Shown: in pieces, positions 52,731-62,479 of the stretch
How the letters are laid out: each line of letters starts with the position of its first letter
How positions within the stretch are numbered: position 1 is the first letter of the stretch
Program-made: the position numbers and the translations under genes
Notes under the pieces: generated by a model
What the model was told of the DNA's origin: nothing
What the model saw: only the letters and a program-made list of their open reading frames with translations
Database searches by the model: none
Assembly (NCBI GenBank): GCA_028285445.1
Contig: JANQPQ010000049.1
Location: forward strand, 1 to 64,000
DNA length: 64,000 bases
Origin: Cyclobacteriaceae bacterium
GTDB taxonomy: Bacteria > Bacteroidota > Bacteroidia > Cytophagales > Cyclobacteriaceae
Direction: 5' to 3'

Positions 52731-53705
52731 ATGCCTAAGAAAGTATATATCTACAATACAGAAACGTGTAATTATGAGCTCTTCAAGCCGAAGAGGAGGA
52801 TTACATTCCTGAAGGCATTTAGCTTTATTATTACCGCCTGCGCTATGGCTGCCGGTATTACTTATTACATGAGTTTGGAATACGGCACTCCCAAGGAGAA
52901 CAAATATCAGGGCATGAAAGAGCAGTTGGTATCGCAAATTGCTCTTATGGACTATGAGCTGGACCTGCTTTACACCAACCTCGCCGATATCTCTGACAGG
53001 GATGACAATATCTATAGAATGATATTGGAGGCCGAACCATTAACTCCAGTAGTGAGAGGAGCTGGTGCTGGTGGTGTGGATAGGTATGCAGACGTCAATG
53101 CCAGTTCCCTGGAGAACAAAGAAGACATCCTTAAGAAATATATGAGGTTAGATCGGGTTAAGCGGCAAATGTATGTGCAAACATTGTCATTCGATGAACT
53201 GCTTGACTTGGCCGTGGAAAGAAACAAACTCTGGTCTTCTATACCAAGTATCCAACCAGTATATAATAAGGAATTGAGGCGCCTTTCCACTGTCTATGGC
53301 ATGCGTTTTCACCCAATATTGAAGATATGGCGCCCTCACCGCGGACTAGATTTTATGGCGCCCAAAAACACTCCCGTCTACTCCACCGGAAATGGCAAAG
53401 TAAAAAGGGTATGGCATTCCAAAACGTTTGGAAAAGTAATCGACATAGATCATGGCTATGGTTATGTCACCCGCTACGCTCATCTAAACGAGTTCAAGGT
53501 TAAGAGAGGAGATATTGTAAAACGGGGTCAAATAGTGGGACTGGTTGGTAATACCGGGCTCTCGGTCTCTGATCACCTTCATTATGAAGTATTTAAGGAT
53601 GGGGTTAACGTAAATCCAATTGGCTTCTTCCAAAGGGAATTGGATGACGAGGCCTACGCCAAATTACTTGAGCTAGCCAAGCGCGAAACCAAACCACTCG
53701 ACTAA
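52731..53705 (+). CDS. Membrane-anchored M23 family peptidase, second copy
   Basis: This is a 324-residue paralog of the preceding gene, with the same plan: N-terminal VYIYNTETCNYE, a membrane helix (FSFIITACAMAAGITYYM), a coiled coil and M23 domain. The zinc ligands are in MRFHPILKIWRPHRGLDFM and SDHLHYEV. The two genes lie 38 bases apart and probably arose by tandem duplication. The sequence differences between them are large, so the event is old. Confidence 0.93.
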   Translation: MPKKVYIYNTETCNYELFKPKRRITFLKAFSFIITACAMAAGITYYMSLEYGTPKENKYQGMKEQLVSQIALMDYELDLLYTNLADISDRDDNIYRMILEAEPLTPVVRGAGAGGVDRYADVNASSLENKEDILKKYMRLDRVKRQMYVQTLSFDELLDLAVERNKLWSSIPSIQPVYNKELRRLSTVYGMRFHPILKIWRPHRGLDFMAPKNTPVYSTGNGKVKRVWHSKTFGKVIDIDHGYGYVTRYAHLNEFKVKRGDIVKRGQIVGLVGNTGLSVSDHLHYEVFKDGVNVNPIGFFQRELDDEAYAKLLELAKRETKPLD

Positions 53706-53783
53706 CTCACACATTTGTTCAAGTTGTGGAAAAGAAGTTGAAAAGTTGATTCAACTGGCCACTATTCATTTGACTCTTCCGCC

Positions 53784-53791
53784 TATTTTTG
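53784..53791 (+). promoter_or_regulatory. Candidate -7 element before the CapA-like gene
   Basis: TATTTTTG matches TAnnTTTG and lies 27 bases before ATG 53,819, which favours that start over the earlier ATG at 53,798. No well-spaced -33 TTTG is seen. Confidence 0.35.
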
Positions 53792-53818
53792 TCAGTCATG
53801 TTTGGGGCGAAATTGACT

Positions 53819-55009
53819 ATGGTATCTACAGTTGCAAGGTATGCTTTGGCAGTTCTTGTAATACCCTTTCTATTCCATGCCTGTAAGGTTGCAAAACGAA
53901 CAACTTCCCAGGATCCTAAGCCGACTGTAGATTCTGTAGCGGTGGTATTGCCGGAACCCCCGACCATAGATAGTGTTGCACTGGTAGTTCAGGATTCTGT
54001 AGAAATTGGAATTCACCGACTGCTAAAAGATACTGTTGCCATTATCGGCGTTGGTGATATTATGATGGGCACAAATTATCCCTCTGAAGACTACCTGCCG
54101 CCAGCAGGAGGTAAACATCTGTTCGATTCAGTTTCGGCCGTGCTTCAAAATGCTGATATTACTTTTGGCAACTTAGAAGGCGTTATTCTAGATTCGGGAG
54201 GCCAGCCTAAGAGTTGTAGGAATCCGAAGACATGTTATCTGTTCCGAACTCCCAATTCTTACATTGCACATTTAGTCAATGCTGGGTTTGATGTGGTAAG
54301 CGTCGCCAACAACCACGCAGGTGATTTCGGCGACGAAGGCCGTGCCAGCACGGCTCACGTTCTTGATAGCGTGGCCATAGAATTCGCTGGTTTTGATAGT
54401 AAGCCTTACGCTATTTTTCTGAAGGAAGGTATGAAGTACGGCTTTGCAGCGTTCGCCCCCAACAATGGAACAATAAGTATTCATGACCAAAACCAGGCCA
54501 GGGAAATAATTCAACACCTCGATTCTGTCGCAGACATAGTAATCGTCTCGTTCCATGGAGGAGCAGAAGGTGGCAAATACCAAAATGTTACCAGGAAAAA
54601 TGAATTTTTTTACGGTGAAGACAGAGGTAACGTTTACCAGTTTGCACACAATGTAATTGATTGGGGGGCAGATATTGTCTTCGGCCATGGGCCCCACGTA
54701 ACACGTGCGATAGATATTTATAAGAATCGATTTATCACCTACAGTTTAGGAAATTTTTGTACTTACGCACGATTCAATTTGAGAGGGCCAAATGGCATTG
54801 CACCAATAATCAAGGTTCTCACCACTTCTTCCGGCGAGTTTATAAGTGGCGTTATCACCCCGGTGGTCTTGGCCGGCCGAGGTGTACCCTGGATCGACAG
54901 TAAAAAGCGAGCGATTTCGAAAATTCAGGAATTAAATGCAGAAGATTTTCCTGAATTGAAAATAAACATTGATGCAAATGGTATTATTACTTATCTTCAA
55001 AATCCATAG
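53819..55009 (+). CDS. CapA family (PGA-type) lipoprotein
   Basis: This protein has 396 residues from ATG 53,819. A lipoprotein signal (LVIPFLFHAC, Cys22) is followed by a low-complexity linker and then the CapA/metallophosphatase-like domain: VGDIMMGTNY, FGNLEGVI, VSVANNHAGDFGDEG, SFHGGAEG and GHGPHVTRAI. CapA proteins take part in poly-gamma-glutamate capsule export, but many in Bacteroidota have other roles. Confidence 0.9.
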   Translation: MVSTVARYALAVLVIPFLFHACKVAKRTTSQDPKPTVDSVAVVLPEPPTIDSVALVVQDSVEIGIHRLLKDTVAIIGVGDIMMGTNYPSEDYLPPAGGKHLFDSVSAVLQNADITFGNLEGVILDSGGQPKSCRNPKTCYLFRTPNSYIAHLVNAGFDVVSVANNHAGDFGDEGRASTAHVLDSVAIEFAGFDSKPYAIFLKEGMKYGFAAFAPNNGTISIHDQNQAREIIQHLDSVADIVIVSFHGGAEGGKYQNVTRKNEFFYGEDRGNVYQFAHNVIDWGADIVFGHGPHVTRAIDIYKNRFITYSLGNFCTYARFNLRGPNGIAPIIKVLTTSSGEFISGVITPVVLAGRGVPWIDSKKRAISKIQELNAEDFPELKINIDANGIITYLQNP

Positions 55010-55014
55010 CTACC

Positions 55015-55350
55015 ATGCCTTATAAAGAGAAAGAAATAGAAAAGAAATACTTCACCATTGGGGAGGTAGCTGAAATGTTCAACGTAGCCACATCGTTGGT
55101 TAGATTTTGGGAAAGTGAATTCGATATTATCAGCCCAAAGAAGAACAAGAAAGGCAACAGACAATTCACCAAAGAAGATATAGAAGATGTAAAGTTAATT
55201 TACCATTTGGTAAAGGAACGAGGCTTTACACTGCAAGGAGCAAAGGACTTCCTTAAGAACGATATACACGCCGCTAGAACCAAAATGGATATGGTCGAGT
55301 CTTTACAAAAGGTGCGATCATTTCTTGTTGAAATTAGACAACACTTGTAG
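55015..55350 (+). CDS. MerR family transcriptional regulator
   Basis: This is a 111-residue protein. The MerR helix-turn-helix is clear: YFTIGEVAEMFNVATSLVRFWESEF followed by KGNRQFTKEDIEDVKLIYHL. The usual effector-binding C-terminus is absent, as in short Bacteroidota members. It starts five bases after the CapA-like gene and precedes dprA by 13 bases. Confidence 0.93.
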   Translation: MPYKEKEIEKKYFTIGEVAEMFNVATSLVRFWESEFDIISPKKNKKGNRQFTKEDIEDVKLIYHLVKERGFTLQGAKDFLKNDIHAARTKMDMVESLQKVRSFLVEIRQHL

Positions 55351-55363
55351 GTTCTGGCATTAG

Positions 55364-56485
55364 ATGAAGCCCGAGAGGCAGTATCAACTAGCACTAAAAT
55401 ATATTCACGGTATAGGATCCAAGACGAGCAAGGATCTCCTCTCCTATTGTGGGTCAGCCGAAGCCATTTTCAAAGCCACCAAAGGTAAGCTCGCTAAAAT
55501 CCCAGGATTTGGAGAAATCTCAGCTGCAGTGGTGATAAAGCATCGCAAGCTAGCTCTCATTAAAGCTGAAAAAGAATTACTTGCGATGGAAGGCAGGAAT
55601 GTAAATCTCACATTCTTTACTGACGATGATTACCCCCGACGCCTGAGGCACCTATATGATTCCCCGCCACTGCTTTATTACCGGGGGCAGAATAATTTCA
55701 ATCAGGGCAAGGTAATTTCAATTGTAGGAACCCGGAAGGCAACAGATTACGGCAAAGAGGTAGTACAGGACCTGGTAGCCGGTCTCGCCAAATTTAAGCC
55801 AGTAATAGTATCTGGCCTGGCCTATGGAATTGATATAGAAGCACACCGTGCAGCTTTGGGAAACCAACTGCCCACGTGGGCCATTATTGCCGGCGGCTTA
55901 AACAAAATCTATCCTCCCTCCCATCAAAAGTATCTTCCCACGATTCTCAAAACCGGTTCTCTAGTAACGGAATATCCGCTGGACACCGAACCCGTTGCTA
56001 CCCACTTTCCGGAGAGGAACCGAATCATCGCCGGTATTTCTGATGTAACCATAGTCGTGGAAGCCGCCGTTAAGGGTGGAGCACTAATTACTGCGGAAAT
56101 AGCGAACAGCTATAACAAGGATGTTTTCGCTGTTCCCGGCAGTGTAACTTCACAGTTCTCTGAAGGATGCAATAACTTGATAAAGGACAATAAGGCGCAT
56201 TTGCTTACCTCGGCTGATGACATACCAAATCTATTGCGCTGGGATGCTGAAGAGCAATCATCATCTGCTGCTGTTATGGATTTAGAGTCTTTTTCAAAGG
56301 AAGAGGTAGCTGTGTTACAGCTACTACAATCGGAAGCAATGCAAATTGATGAGCTCAGTTGGCGGTTAAATGTTCCCGTCAATAACCTGGCTTCCATCCT
56401 ACTCAACCTGGAGTTCCAGGGAGTTTTAAATTCCCTTCCAGGGAAGAAGTACAAGTTGAAATCTAACCGACTCTCGCAGTCCTAA
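55364..56485 (+). CDS. dprA: DNA-protecting protein DprA
   Basis: This is a 373-residue protein that loads RecA onto incoming single-stranded DNA in transformation. An N-terminal helix-hairpin-helix region (about 15-65) is followed by a Rossmann-fold core with VGTRKATDYGKEV, VSGLAYGIDIEAHRAAL, AGGLNKIYPPSH and ERNRIIAGISDVTIVVEAA. A C-terminal winged helix is included. The stop overlaps the convergent HMG-CoA lyase stop in CTAA. Confidence 0.97.
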   Translation: MKPERQYQLALKYIHGIGSKTSKDLLSYCGSAEAIFKATKGKLAKIPGFGEISAAVVIKHRKLALIKAEKELLAMEGRNVNLTFFTDDDYPRRLRHLYDSPPLLYYRGQNNFNQGKVISIVGTRKATDYGKEVVQDLVAGLAKFKPVIVSGLAYGIDIEAHRAALGNQLPTWAIIAGGLNKIYPPSHQKYLPTILKTGSLVTEYPLDTEPVATHFPERNRIIAGISDVTIVVEAAVKGGALITAEIANSYNKDVFAVPGSVTSQFSEGCNNLIKDNKAHLLTSADDIPNLLRWDAEEQSSSAAVMDLESFSKEEVAVLQLLQSEAMQIDELSWRLNVPVNNLASILLNLEFQGVLNSLPGKKYKLKSNRLSQS

Positions 56486-57330
56486 TCGGGGAATATTGAC
56501 GGGGCCATTCTTACGCTTTCCCGAAACTGCTCCTGGTCAATCTCAATCTTTATATGATTAGATTGAAGGTAATTCACGATATTTTCCGTGGCGATATTAC
56601 CTACCAGATCATCATCGGCCATTGGGCAGCCGCCGTACCCCTTAATAGCCCCATCAAATCTCCGGCACCCGGCTTTGTATGCAGCATCAATTTTATCCTC
56701 GGCAGTATCTGGAGTTGAATGCAAGTGAGCTCCAAACTCTATGTGCTCATAAGCAGGTATTAAGCTTCTAAACAAATAATCAATATTCTCCGGATTTGAG
56801 ACACCAATGGTGTCGGCCAGTGAAATAACACTTACACCAAGGCTATCTAGTATGCCCACAAATTGTCCCACTACATCCTTGTCATAAGGATCGCCATAAG
56901 GATTACCGAAACCCATAGAGATATATGTTACCAGTGTTTTATTGCTTTGCTGACATATATCTTGTATCTCGTGCAGGGTATTGAGCGCTTCGACAATAGT
57001 CTTGTTGGTGTTCCGAACCTGGAAGGTCTCAGAAATGGAAAGCGGAAACCCCAGAAAAGAGATCTGGTCGAATGCCGCTGCGTCTTCGGCTCCCCTTGTA
57101 TTGGCAACTATTGCCAGAAGTTTAGAATCAGTAGCTTGGAGGTCAAGTCCTTCAAGAACTTCGGCAGTATCTCGCATTTGGGGAATTGCCTTTGGACTTA
57201 CGAAGCTCCCAAAATCAATGGTATCAAAGCCAACCTTCAATAGTTGGTTTATATACTTTACTTTCTTTTCGGTAGGAATAAAAGTCTCAAAACCCTGCAT
57301 TCCATCTCGTGGGCATTCAATAATCTTCAT
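56482..57330 (-). CDS. Hydroxymethylglutaryl-CoA lyase
   Basis: This is a 282-residue TIM-barrel enzyme that splits HMG-CoA into acetoacetate and acetyl-CoA, in leucine breakdown. Seen are IIECPRDGMQGFET at the start, FDTIDFGSFVSPKAIPQM and the catalytic-loop KGYGGCPMADDDLVGN with its cysteine. It lies 54 bases after metF on the same strand and may be transcribed with it. Confidence 0.92.
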   Translation of the reverse strand: MKIIECPRDGMQGFETFIPTEKKVKYINQLLKVGFDTIDFGSFVSPKAIPQMRDTAEVLEGLDLQATDSKLLAIVANTRGAEDAAAFDQISFLGFPLSISETFQVRNTNKTIVEALNTLHEIQDICQQSNKTLVTYISMGFGNPYGDPYDKDVVGQFVGILDSLGVSVISLADTIGVSNPENIDYLFRSLIPAYEHIEFGAHLHSTPDTAEDKIDAAYKAGCRRFDGAIKGYGGCPMADDDLVGNIATENIVNYLQSNHIKIEIDQEQFRESVRMAPSIFPD

Positions 57331-57384
57331 GAAACAAAGATATCTTATTTTGAGATCGCAGCAGACGATAAACGAAAGGTTCGT

Positions 57385-58338
57385 TTAGAAAAGCGCTTTC
57401 GCTATCTGGTACACCGGCTCGGCTTTTCCCATCGAGTAATAGTGAAGGCAAGGAACTCCAAACTCCATAAGCTCCTTAGATTGCTTGATGCACCACTCAA
57501 CGCCTACTTGTCGTGCAGCTACATTGTCTTTGCATTTTTCAACCTCATCAGAGAGATCCTCTGGTAAATCTATATGAAAAATGCTGGGCAGGGCTGTGAT
57601 CTGCTTTTTGGTCGTGATGGGCTTCAGCCCTGGGATAATCGGTATCTCAATCCCCTCTGATCGGCAGGTTTCTACGAATTCAAAGTACTTGCTGTTGTCA
57701 AAGAACATTTGGGTAACGATATAATCTGCTCCCGCTTCAACCTTCTGTTTCAAGAACTTCAAGTCAGACTTTATATTAGGCGCCTCAAAGTGTTTCTCGG
57801 GATAGCCCGCCACGCCTATACAGAAATCTGTTGGAAAGGGGTTTTGTAAATCATCATCTATATATTGGCCTTTGTTCATACTTACTACCTGCTCCAAGAG
57901 ATCGAGAGCATAAATATGACCATCCGGATCTGGTTGAAACCGGGCTTCGGACTTAATTGCGTCTCCTCTAATTACCAGGACATTATCTATACCAAGAAAA
58001 TTAAGGTCAATAAGTGCGTTTTCCGTTTCCTCAATTGAGAAACCGCCACAGATTATGTGGGGAACGGTGTCTACATTGTATTTATTCTGAATTGCAGCAC
58101 AGATACCGACTGTACCTGGTCTCTTTCGTGTTGTCTTCTTCTCCAAAAGGCCATTGCCTGCATTTCGGTACACATACTCTTCCCGATGATAGGTAACATC
58201 TATAAAAGGTGGATTAAATTCCATCAGTGGATCGAGATGATTAAATAGACTCTCAATACCCTGCCCCTTGAGGGGAGGTAATATCTCTATGGTGAATAGC
58301 GTCTTGTCTGCGTTCTTAAAATGTTCTGTAACCTTCAT
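57385..58338 (-). CDS. metF: Methylenetetrahydrofolate reductase
   Basis: This is a 317-residue flavoenzyme that makes 5-methyltetrahydrofolate, the methyl donor for MetH. The start FTIEILPPLKGQG with its active-site Glu, FIDVTYHREEY, NVLVIRGD and DFCIGVAGYPEKH are typical. It is nine bases after the second metH gene, in the SAM-riboswitch-controlled methionine operon. Confidence 0.97.
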   Translation of the reverse strand: MKVTEHFKNADKTLFTIEILPPLKGQGIESLFNHLDPLMEFNPPFIDVTYHREEYVYRNAGNGLLEKKTTRKRPGTVGICAAIQNKYNVDTVPHIICGGFSIEETENALIDLNFLGIDNVLVIRGDAIKSEARFQPDPDGHIYALDLLEQVVSMNKGQYIDDDLQNPFPTDFCIGVAGYPEKHFEAPNIKSDLKFLKQKVEAGADYIVTQMFFDNSKYFEFVETCRSEGIEIPIIPGLKPITTKKQITALPSIFHIDLPEDLSDEVEKCKDNVAARQVGVEWCIKQSKELMEFGVPCLHYYSMGKAEPVYQIAKALF

Positions 58339-58347
58339 TTTCTGGTA

Positions 58348-61041
58348 TCAATTGTCGTAGGCTAGGTTAGGCGCCAGCCATCGCTCCATTTCTGATTTAT
58401 TGGCTTCTTTCCTTGAGGCGTATGACTCAACCTGATCGCTTTGAATTTTTCCTACTCCAAAATATTTAGACTGCGGATGGGAGAAGTAAAAACCACTTAC
58501 TGCTGCGGCCGGATACATCGCAAAGGATTCAGTCAGTTTGATGCCAGCTTCTACTTCTGCGTTAAGCAGATCAAAGAGTTTTCGTTTCTCGGTGTGATCG
58601 GGGCAAGCCGGATAGCCAGGTGCTGGCCTAATACCGCTATAATTCTCCTTGATCAGCTCTTCATTACTTAGCTGCTCCTCTGCAGCGTAAGCCCAGAATT
58701 CTTTTCTAACTTTTTCATGCATCAACTCCGCAAAGGCCTCAGCTAATCTATCAGCCAGGGCCTTCACCATAATCACCTTATAGTCGTCATGATCCGTCTC
58801 AAATTTTTCAATAAGCCCTTCGATTTTCAAACCAGCCGTAACTGCAAAAAAGCCAATATAATCTTCTCCATCTCCCTTCGGCGCTACAAAATCGGCAAGG
58901 CAGAGATTTGGCGAGCCCTCTTTCTTCTTACTCTGTTGCCGCAAGAAGTGAAACTTTAGCAACGGGGTATCGCGACTTTCTCCCTCGTATATTTCGACGT
59001 CATCCTCATCTACAGAATTAGCCGGATAAAACCCGATCACCGCATTAGCATGAAGCAAGTCCCCTTCTATAATTTCTGCCAGCATTTCATTGGCATCAGC
59101 AAAAAGATTCCTAGCCTCAGAGCCAACGGCTTGGTCTTCAAAAATAGCAGGATACCTACCTTTCAGCATCCAGGTTTGAAAGAATGGAGTCCAGTCGATA
59201 TAGTTGACTATTTCACCCAATGGGAATTGATGGAAGGTCTTGTTCCCGATAAAGGTTGGTTTTGCTAACTGAGACTCACGCCAGTTAATTTGCAATTTGT
59301 TACTACGGGCTTTTTCCAGTGAGATGTAGTTCTTATCGGTTTTGCGCTGTGCATGATTATCTCGCAGATCAGCGTACTCCTGTTTAATATTCTCTCGAAA
59401 CTTGTCTTTCAACTCTGGAGATACCAATTCACCGGCAACTGGAACGCTCTTGCTAGCATCCAGCACATGGACTACCGTGCCGTCGTAGTGCTCATCTATC
59501 TTTACAGCGGTATGGATTCTGGATGTAGTTGCCCCGCCAATCAGCAATGGCAGGTCCATCTCCTTTCGTTGCATTTCCTTGGCGACATGCACCATTTCAT
59601 CTAAAGAGGGTGTTATCAGCCCACTTAAGCCAATGGCATCTACTTTTTCTTCAACTGCTGTTTGCAATATCTTCTCTGCAGGTACCATCACACCAAGGTC
59701 AATGATCTCATAATTGTTACAGCCCAAAACCACTCCTACAATATTTTTTCCGATATCATGGACATCTCCTTTCACAGTAGCCAGTAATATCTTAGCCTTG
59801 GCTGTTTGCAAGCCCATCTCCTCTTTTTCCTTTTCCATGAAAGGGATAAGATACCCCACCGCTTTTTTCATCACCCTGGCGCTTTTAACAACCTGAGGCA
59901 AGAACATCTTCCCGGAACCAAACAGGTCTCCGACAATGCTCATCCCATCCATCAAAGGCCCTTCAATTACTTTCAGTGGTCGATCATATTGAGTTCTGGC
60001 CTCTTCAGTATCCTCTTCCACATATTCAGTGATACCATTAATTAGAGCATGACTCAATCGCTCTTCGACAGAAAGTTCCCGCCAGGTATTATCCACTTCT
60101 CTCTTGGCAGCCTGTCCCTTTACGGTTTCCGCAAACTCAACTAATCTCTCCGTGGCGTCATCACGGCGATTAAGCAATACATCTTCGACCTTCTCCAGCA
60201 AATCTTTGGGAATTTCATCGTATACCTGAAGCATGCCTGGGTTCACAATTCCCATATCCATGCCTGCCTTAATGGCGTGATAGAGGAAGGAGGCATGCAT
60301 GGCTTCTCTAACCAGGTTGTTCCCTCTAAATGAAAAAGATACGTTGCTGACCCCGCCGCTGACGTTGGCGCCGGGCAGATTCTCTTTTATCCATTTAGTT
60401 GCATTGAAAAAATCAAGGGCATTCAACCGGTGTTCTTCCATGCCGGTAGCTACAGGAAAAATGTTGGGATCGAAAATTATCTCTTGTGGAGGAAATTTCA
60501 CCTCATCAACAAGAATCCGATAAGCTCGTTCACATATTTCAATACGGCGCTGGTAGGTATCGGCCTGACCATCTTCGTCAAAGGCCATCACCACTACCGC
60601 AGCTCCGTATTTCCTAATCCTCCTGGCTAGGCTGATAAACTCCTCTTCTCCATTTTTCAAACTGATGGAATTCACAATACCCTTGCCCTGTATGCACTTT
60701 AACCCGGCCTCGATTATCTCCCACTTGGAAGAATCGATCATAATCGGAATCTTGGCGATATTTGGCTCTGAGGCAATCAGGTTAAGGAAACGGACCATGG
60801 CTTTTTCGCCATCGATCATACCCTCATCCATATTCACATCCAGAATTTGCGCCCCGCCTTCTACCTGGTCCATTGCTACGGATAGCGCTTCATCGAATTT
60901 GTCCTCCTGAATTAATCGAAGGAATTTTCTGGAGCCGGTTACATTGGTACGCTCCCCAATGTTTATGAAATTTGAATCAGGTGTAACCACCAGTGGCTCC
61001 AGCCCACTTAGTGTTAGATATGGAATTTGCCTCTTGCTCAT
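58348..61041 (-). CDS. metH: Methionine synthase, folate/cobalamin/activation part
   Basis: This is an 897-residue protein with the pterin-binding domain ([15 protein letters not shown] start), the cobalamin cap and binding domains with [14 protein letters not shown] (His is the cobalt ligand), and the SAM-binding activation domain ([15 protein letters not shown]). The homocysteine-binding domain is encoded by the separate gene just upstream, so MetH is split in two. It starts directly after that gene's stop. Confidence 0.97.
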   Translation of the reverse strand: MSKRQIPYLTLSGLEPLVVTPDSNFINIGERTNVTGSRKFLRLIQEDKFDEALSVAMDQVEGGAQILDVNMDEGMIDGEKAMVRFLNLIASEPNIAKIPIMIDSSKWEIIEAGLKCIQGKGIVNSISLKNGEEEFISLARRIRKYGAAVVVMAFDEDGQADTYQRRIEICERAYRILVDEVKFPPQEIIFDPNIFPVATGMEEHRLNALDFFNATKWIKENLPGANVSGGVSNVSFSFRGNNLVREAMHASFLYHAIKAGMDMGIVNPGMLQVYDEIPKDLLEKVEDVLLNRRDDATERLVEFAETVKGQAAKREVDNTWRELSVEERLSHALINGITEYVEEDTEEARTQYDRPLKVIEGPLMDGMSIVGDLFGSGKMFLPQVVKSARVMKKAVGYLIPFMEKEKEEMGLQTAKAKILLATVKGDVHDIGKNIVGVVLGCNNYEIIDLGVMVPAEKILQTAVEEKVDAIGLSGLITPSLDEMVHVAKEMQRKEMDLPLLIGGATTSRIHTAVKIDEHYDGTVVHVLDASKSVPVAGELVSPELKDKFRENIKQEYADLRDNHAQRKTDKNYISLEKARSNKLQINWRESQLAKPTFIGNKTFHQFPLGEIVNYIDWTPFFQTWMLKGRYPAIFEDQAVGSEARNLFADANEMLAEIIEGDLLHANAVIGFYPANSVDEDDVEIYEGESRDTPLLKFHFLRQQSKKKEGSPNLCLADFVAPKGDGEDYIGFFAVTAGLKIEGLIEKFETDHDDYKVIMVKALADRLAEAFAELMHEKVRKEFWAYAAEEQLSNEELIKENYSGIRPAPGYPACPDHTEKRKLFDLLNAEVEAGIKLTESFAMYPAAAVSGFYFSHPQSKYFGVGKIQSDQVESYASRKEANKSEMERWLAPNLAYDN

Positions 61042-62052
61042 CTAGACCAGTTCCGAACTTGTTTCCTCGGTTTTCCTTGGTGTGTAATTCTTACTAAGCT
61101 CGGCAAGGCGTCTGATATGGTCAGGCGTGGTGCCGCAGCATCCACCCACAATGTTCAACCAGCCCTCTTCCAGAAACTCCTTGATATGACCAGCCATTTG
61201 ATCCGGGGTTTCATCATACTCACCAAACTCATTGGGAAGGCCGGCATTAGGATGGGCGCTTACTTTGAAAGGAGCCTCTTTTGCCAATACCTGGAGGTAA
61301 GGTCGAAGCTGTTCGGCTCCGAGGGCACAATTCAAACCAATACTAAACAAAGGCAGGTGCGAAACCGAAATTAGAAATGCTTTGGTGGTTTGCCCGGACA
61401 GGGTTCTTCCGCTAGCATCAGTTATTGTGCCTGATACCATGATCGGAAGCTCAATGTTGTTTTCCTCGTAACATTCTGAGATGGCAAACAAAGCAGCTTT
61501 AGCATTGAGCGTGTCAAATATGGTTTCAACTAACAACAAGTCCACACCACCTTCTATCAGGGCATCGACTTGCTCTCGATAAGAATCTTTTAAATCGTCA
61601 AAATCCACCTCTCTGTATCCCGGGTCTGATACGTCTGGCGAGATGGAAGCTGTTTTGTTCGTTGGACCTATTGAACCCGCAACAAACCTAGGCTTGTCAG
61701 GGTTGTGCAAGGTAAACTCTGTCGCCACTTCTTTTGCGATTCTGGCTGAAGTAAGACTAAGTTCGTAAGCCAACCCCTCCATTTGATAATCTGCTTGAGC
61801 TATAGAAGTACTACAAAACGTATTCGTTTCTACTATGTCAGCTCCGGCCTCAAAATATTCACGGTGGATATCTTTTATAATATCCGGTCTTGTAATTGAA
61901 AGAAGATCATTGTTGCCCTTTACAGAAGTCGGATGATCTGCAAATCGCTGTCCACGAAAATCCTCTTCCTCTAACTTGTGTCTTTGAATCATCGTACCCA
62001 TAGCTCCATCCAGAACCAGTATACGATCCTTTACTAGTTGCCTTATATCCAT
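61042..62052 (-). CDS. metH: Methionine synthase, homocysteine-binding part
   Basis: This is a 336-residue protein with the homocysteine S-methyltransferase domain: [31 protein letters not shown], and the zinc ligand cluster [14 protein letters not shown] at the C-terminus, plus the earlier cysteine in [10 protein letters not shown]. It lacks the folate and cobalamin domains. It is the first gene of the SAM-I-riboswitch operon. Confidence 0.96.
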   Translation of the reverse strand: MDIRQLVKDRILVLDGAMGTMIQRHKLEEEDFRGQRFADHPTSVKGNNDLLSITRPDIIKDIHREYFEAGADIVETNTFCSTSIAQADYQMEGLAYELSLTSARIAKEVATEFTLHNPDKPRFVAGSIGPTNKTASISPDVSDPGYREVDFDDLKDSYREQVDALIEGGVDLLLVETIFDTLNAKAALFAISECYEENNIELPIMVSGTITDASGRTLSGQTTKAFLISVSHLPLFSIGLNCALGAEQLRPYLQVLAKEAPFKVSAHPNAGLPNEFGEYDETPDQMAGHIKEFLEEGWLNIVGGCCGTTPDHIRRLAELSKNYTPRKTEETSSELV

Positions 62053-62053
62053 A

Positions 62054-62102
62054 ATAAGTTGCCTCCCAATTTGGGTTTATGTACACAATACCAACTTATG
62101 AG
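62054..62102 (-). promoter_or_regulatory. Leader hairpin that can hide the metH ribosome-binding site
   Basis: Just before the ATG at 62,052 the leader holds a Shine-Dalgarno-like GGAGG (minus strand of 62,062-62,066). It lies between CAACTTAT (minus strand of 62,054-62,061) and ATAAGTTG (minus strand of 62,092-62,099), which are perfectly complementary over eight bases. An inner CCCAA/TTGGG hairpin (62,065-62,075) covers the GGG of that site. The strand CTCAT (minus strand of 62,098-62,102) can instead pair with the riboswitch P1 3' strand ATGAG (62,123-62,127). Confidence 0.5.
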
Positions 62103-62122
62103 AAAGAGTAGATAGGCTACAC

Positions 62123-62227
62123 TCATCTGTCCCCTCCAAGAATTGGAGTCGGGTGGGAATTAGCACCAAGCTTTTTCTTGGTTGCCAAGACTTCAACGGG
62201 CCCAGTCCCTCAGTCTTTCTCGATAAG
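62123..62227 (-). promoter_or_regulatory. SAM-I riboswitch (S-box)
   Basis: The minus strand has the core of the S-box: CTTATCGAGA at the 5' end, GAGGGACTGGGCCC, TGAAGTCTTGGCAACC, GGTGCTAATTCC and the closing GATGAG that pairs with CTTATC. It binds S-adenosylmethionine and lowers expression of the metH-metH-metF operon. A rho-independent terminator is not seen after it, so control is probably at translation. Confidence 0.95.
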
Positions 62228-62479
62228 TATTACAAATAACGACCATTCCTCAGTGAAATAAAAATTCCAGGGCATGAGTCCTCCCGAATCAGTTGCAAGC
62301 CATTCATTTCTCCTATTGTAGCAGAATTATAGGATATAAGCATATTACTATTTTAATAATATGAAGTAATTTTAGTTATATTTTTTATTTATATAGTTAC
62401 ATATATATAACTATATGGTATTCATATTGTGACTTCCACATAGTTCTAAAAGGCATCTACTGTCCTCAACAATTTGTTT
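62228..62479. other. AT-rich intergenic stretch
   Basis: This stretch lies between the riboswitch and the FG-GAP gene. The part from about 62,330 to 62,440 is almost only A and T (for example TATATAGTTACATATATATA) and may carry the rightward promoter. No gene or clear repeat is seen. Confidence 0.5.
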
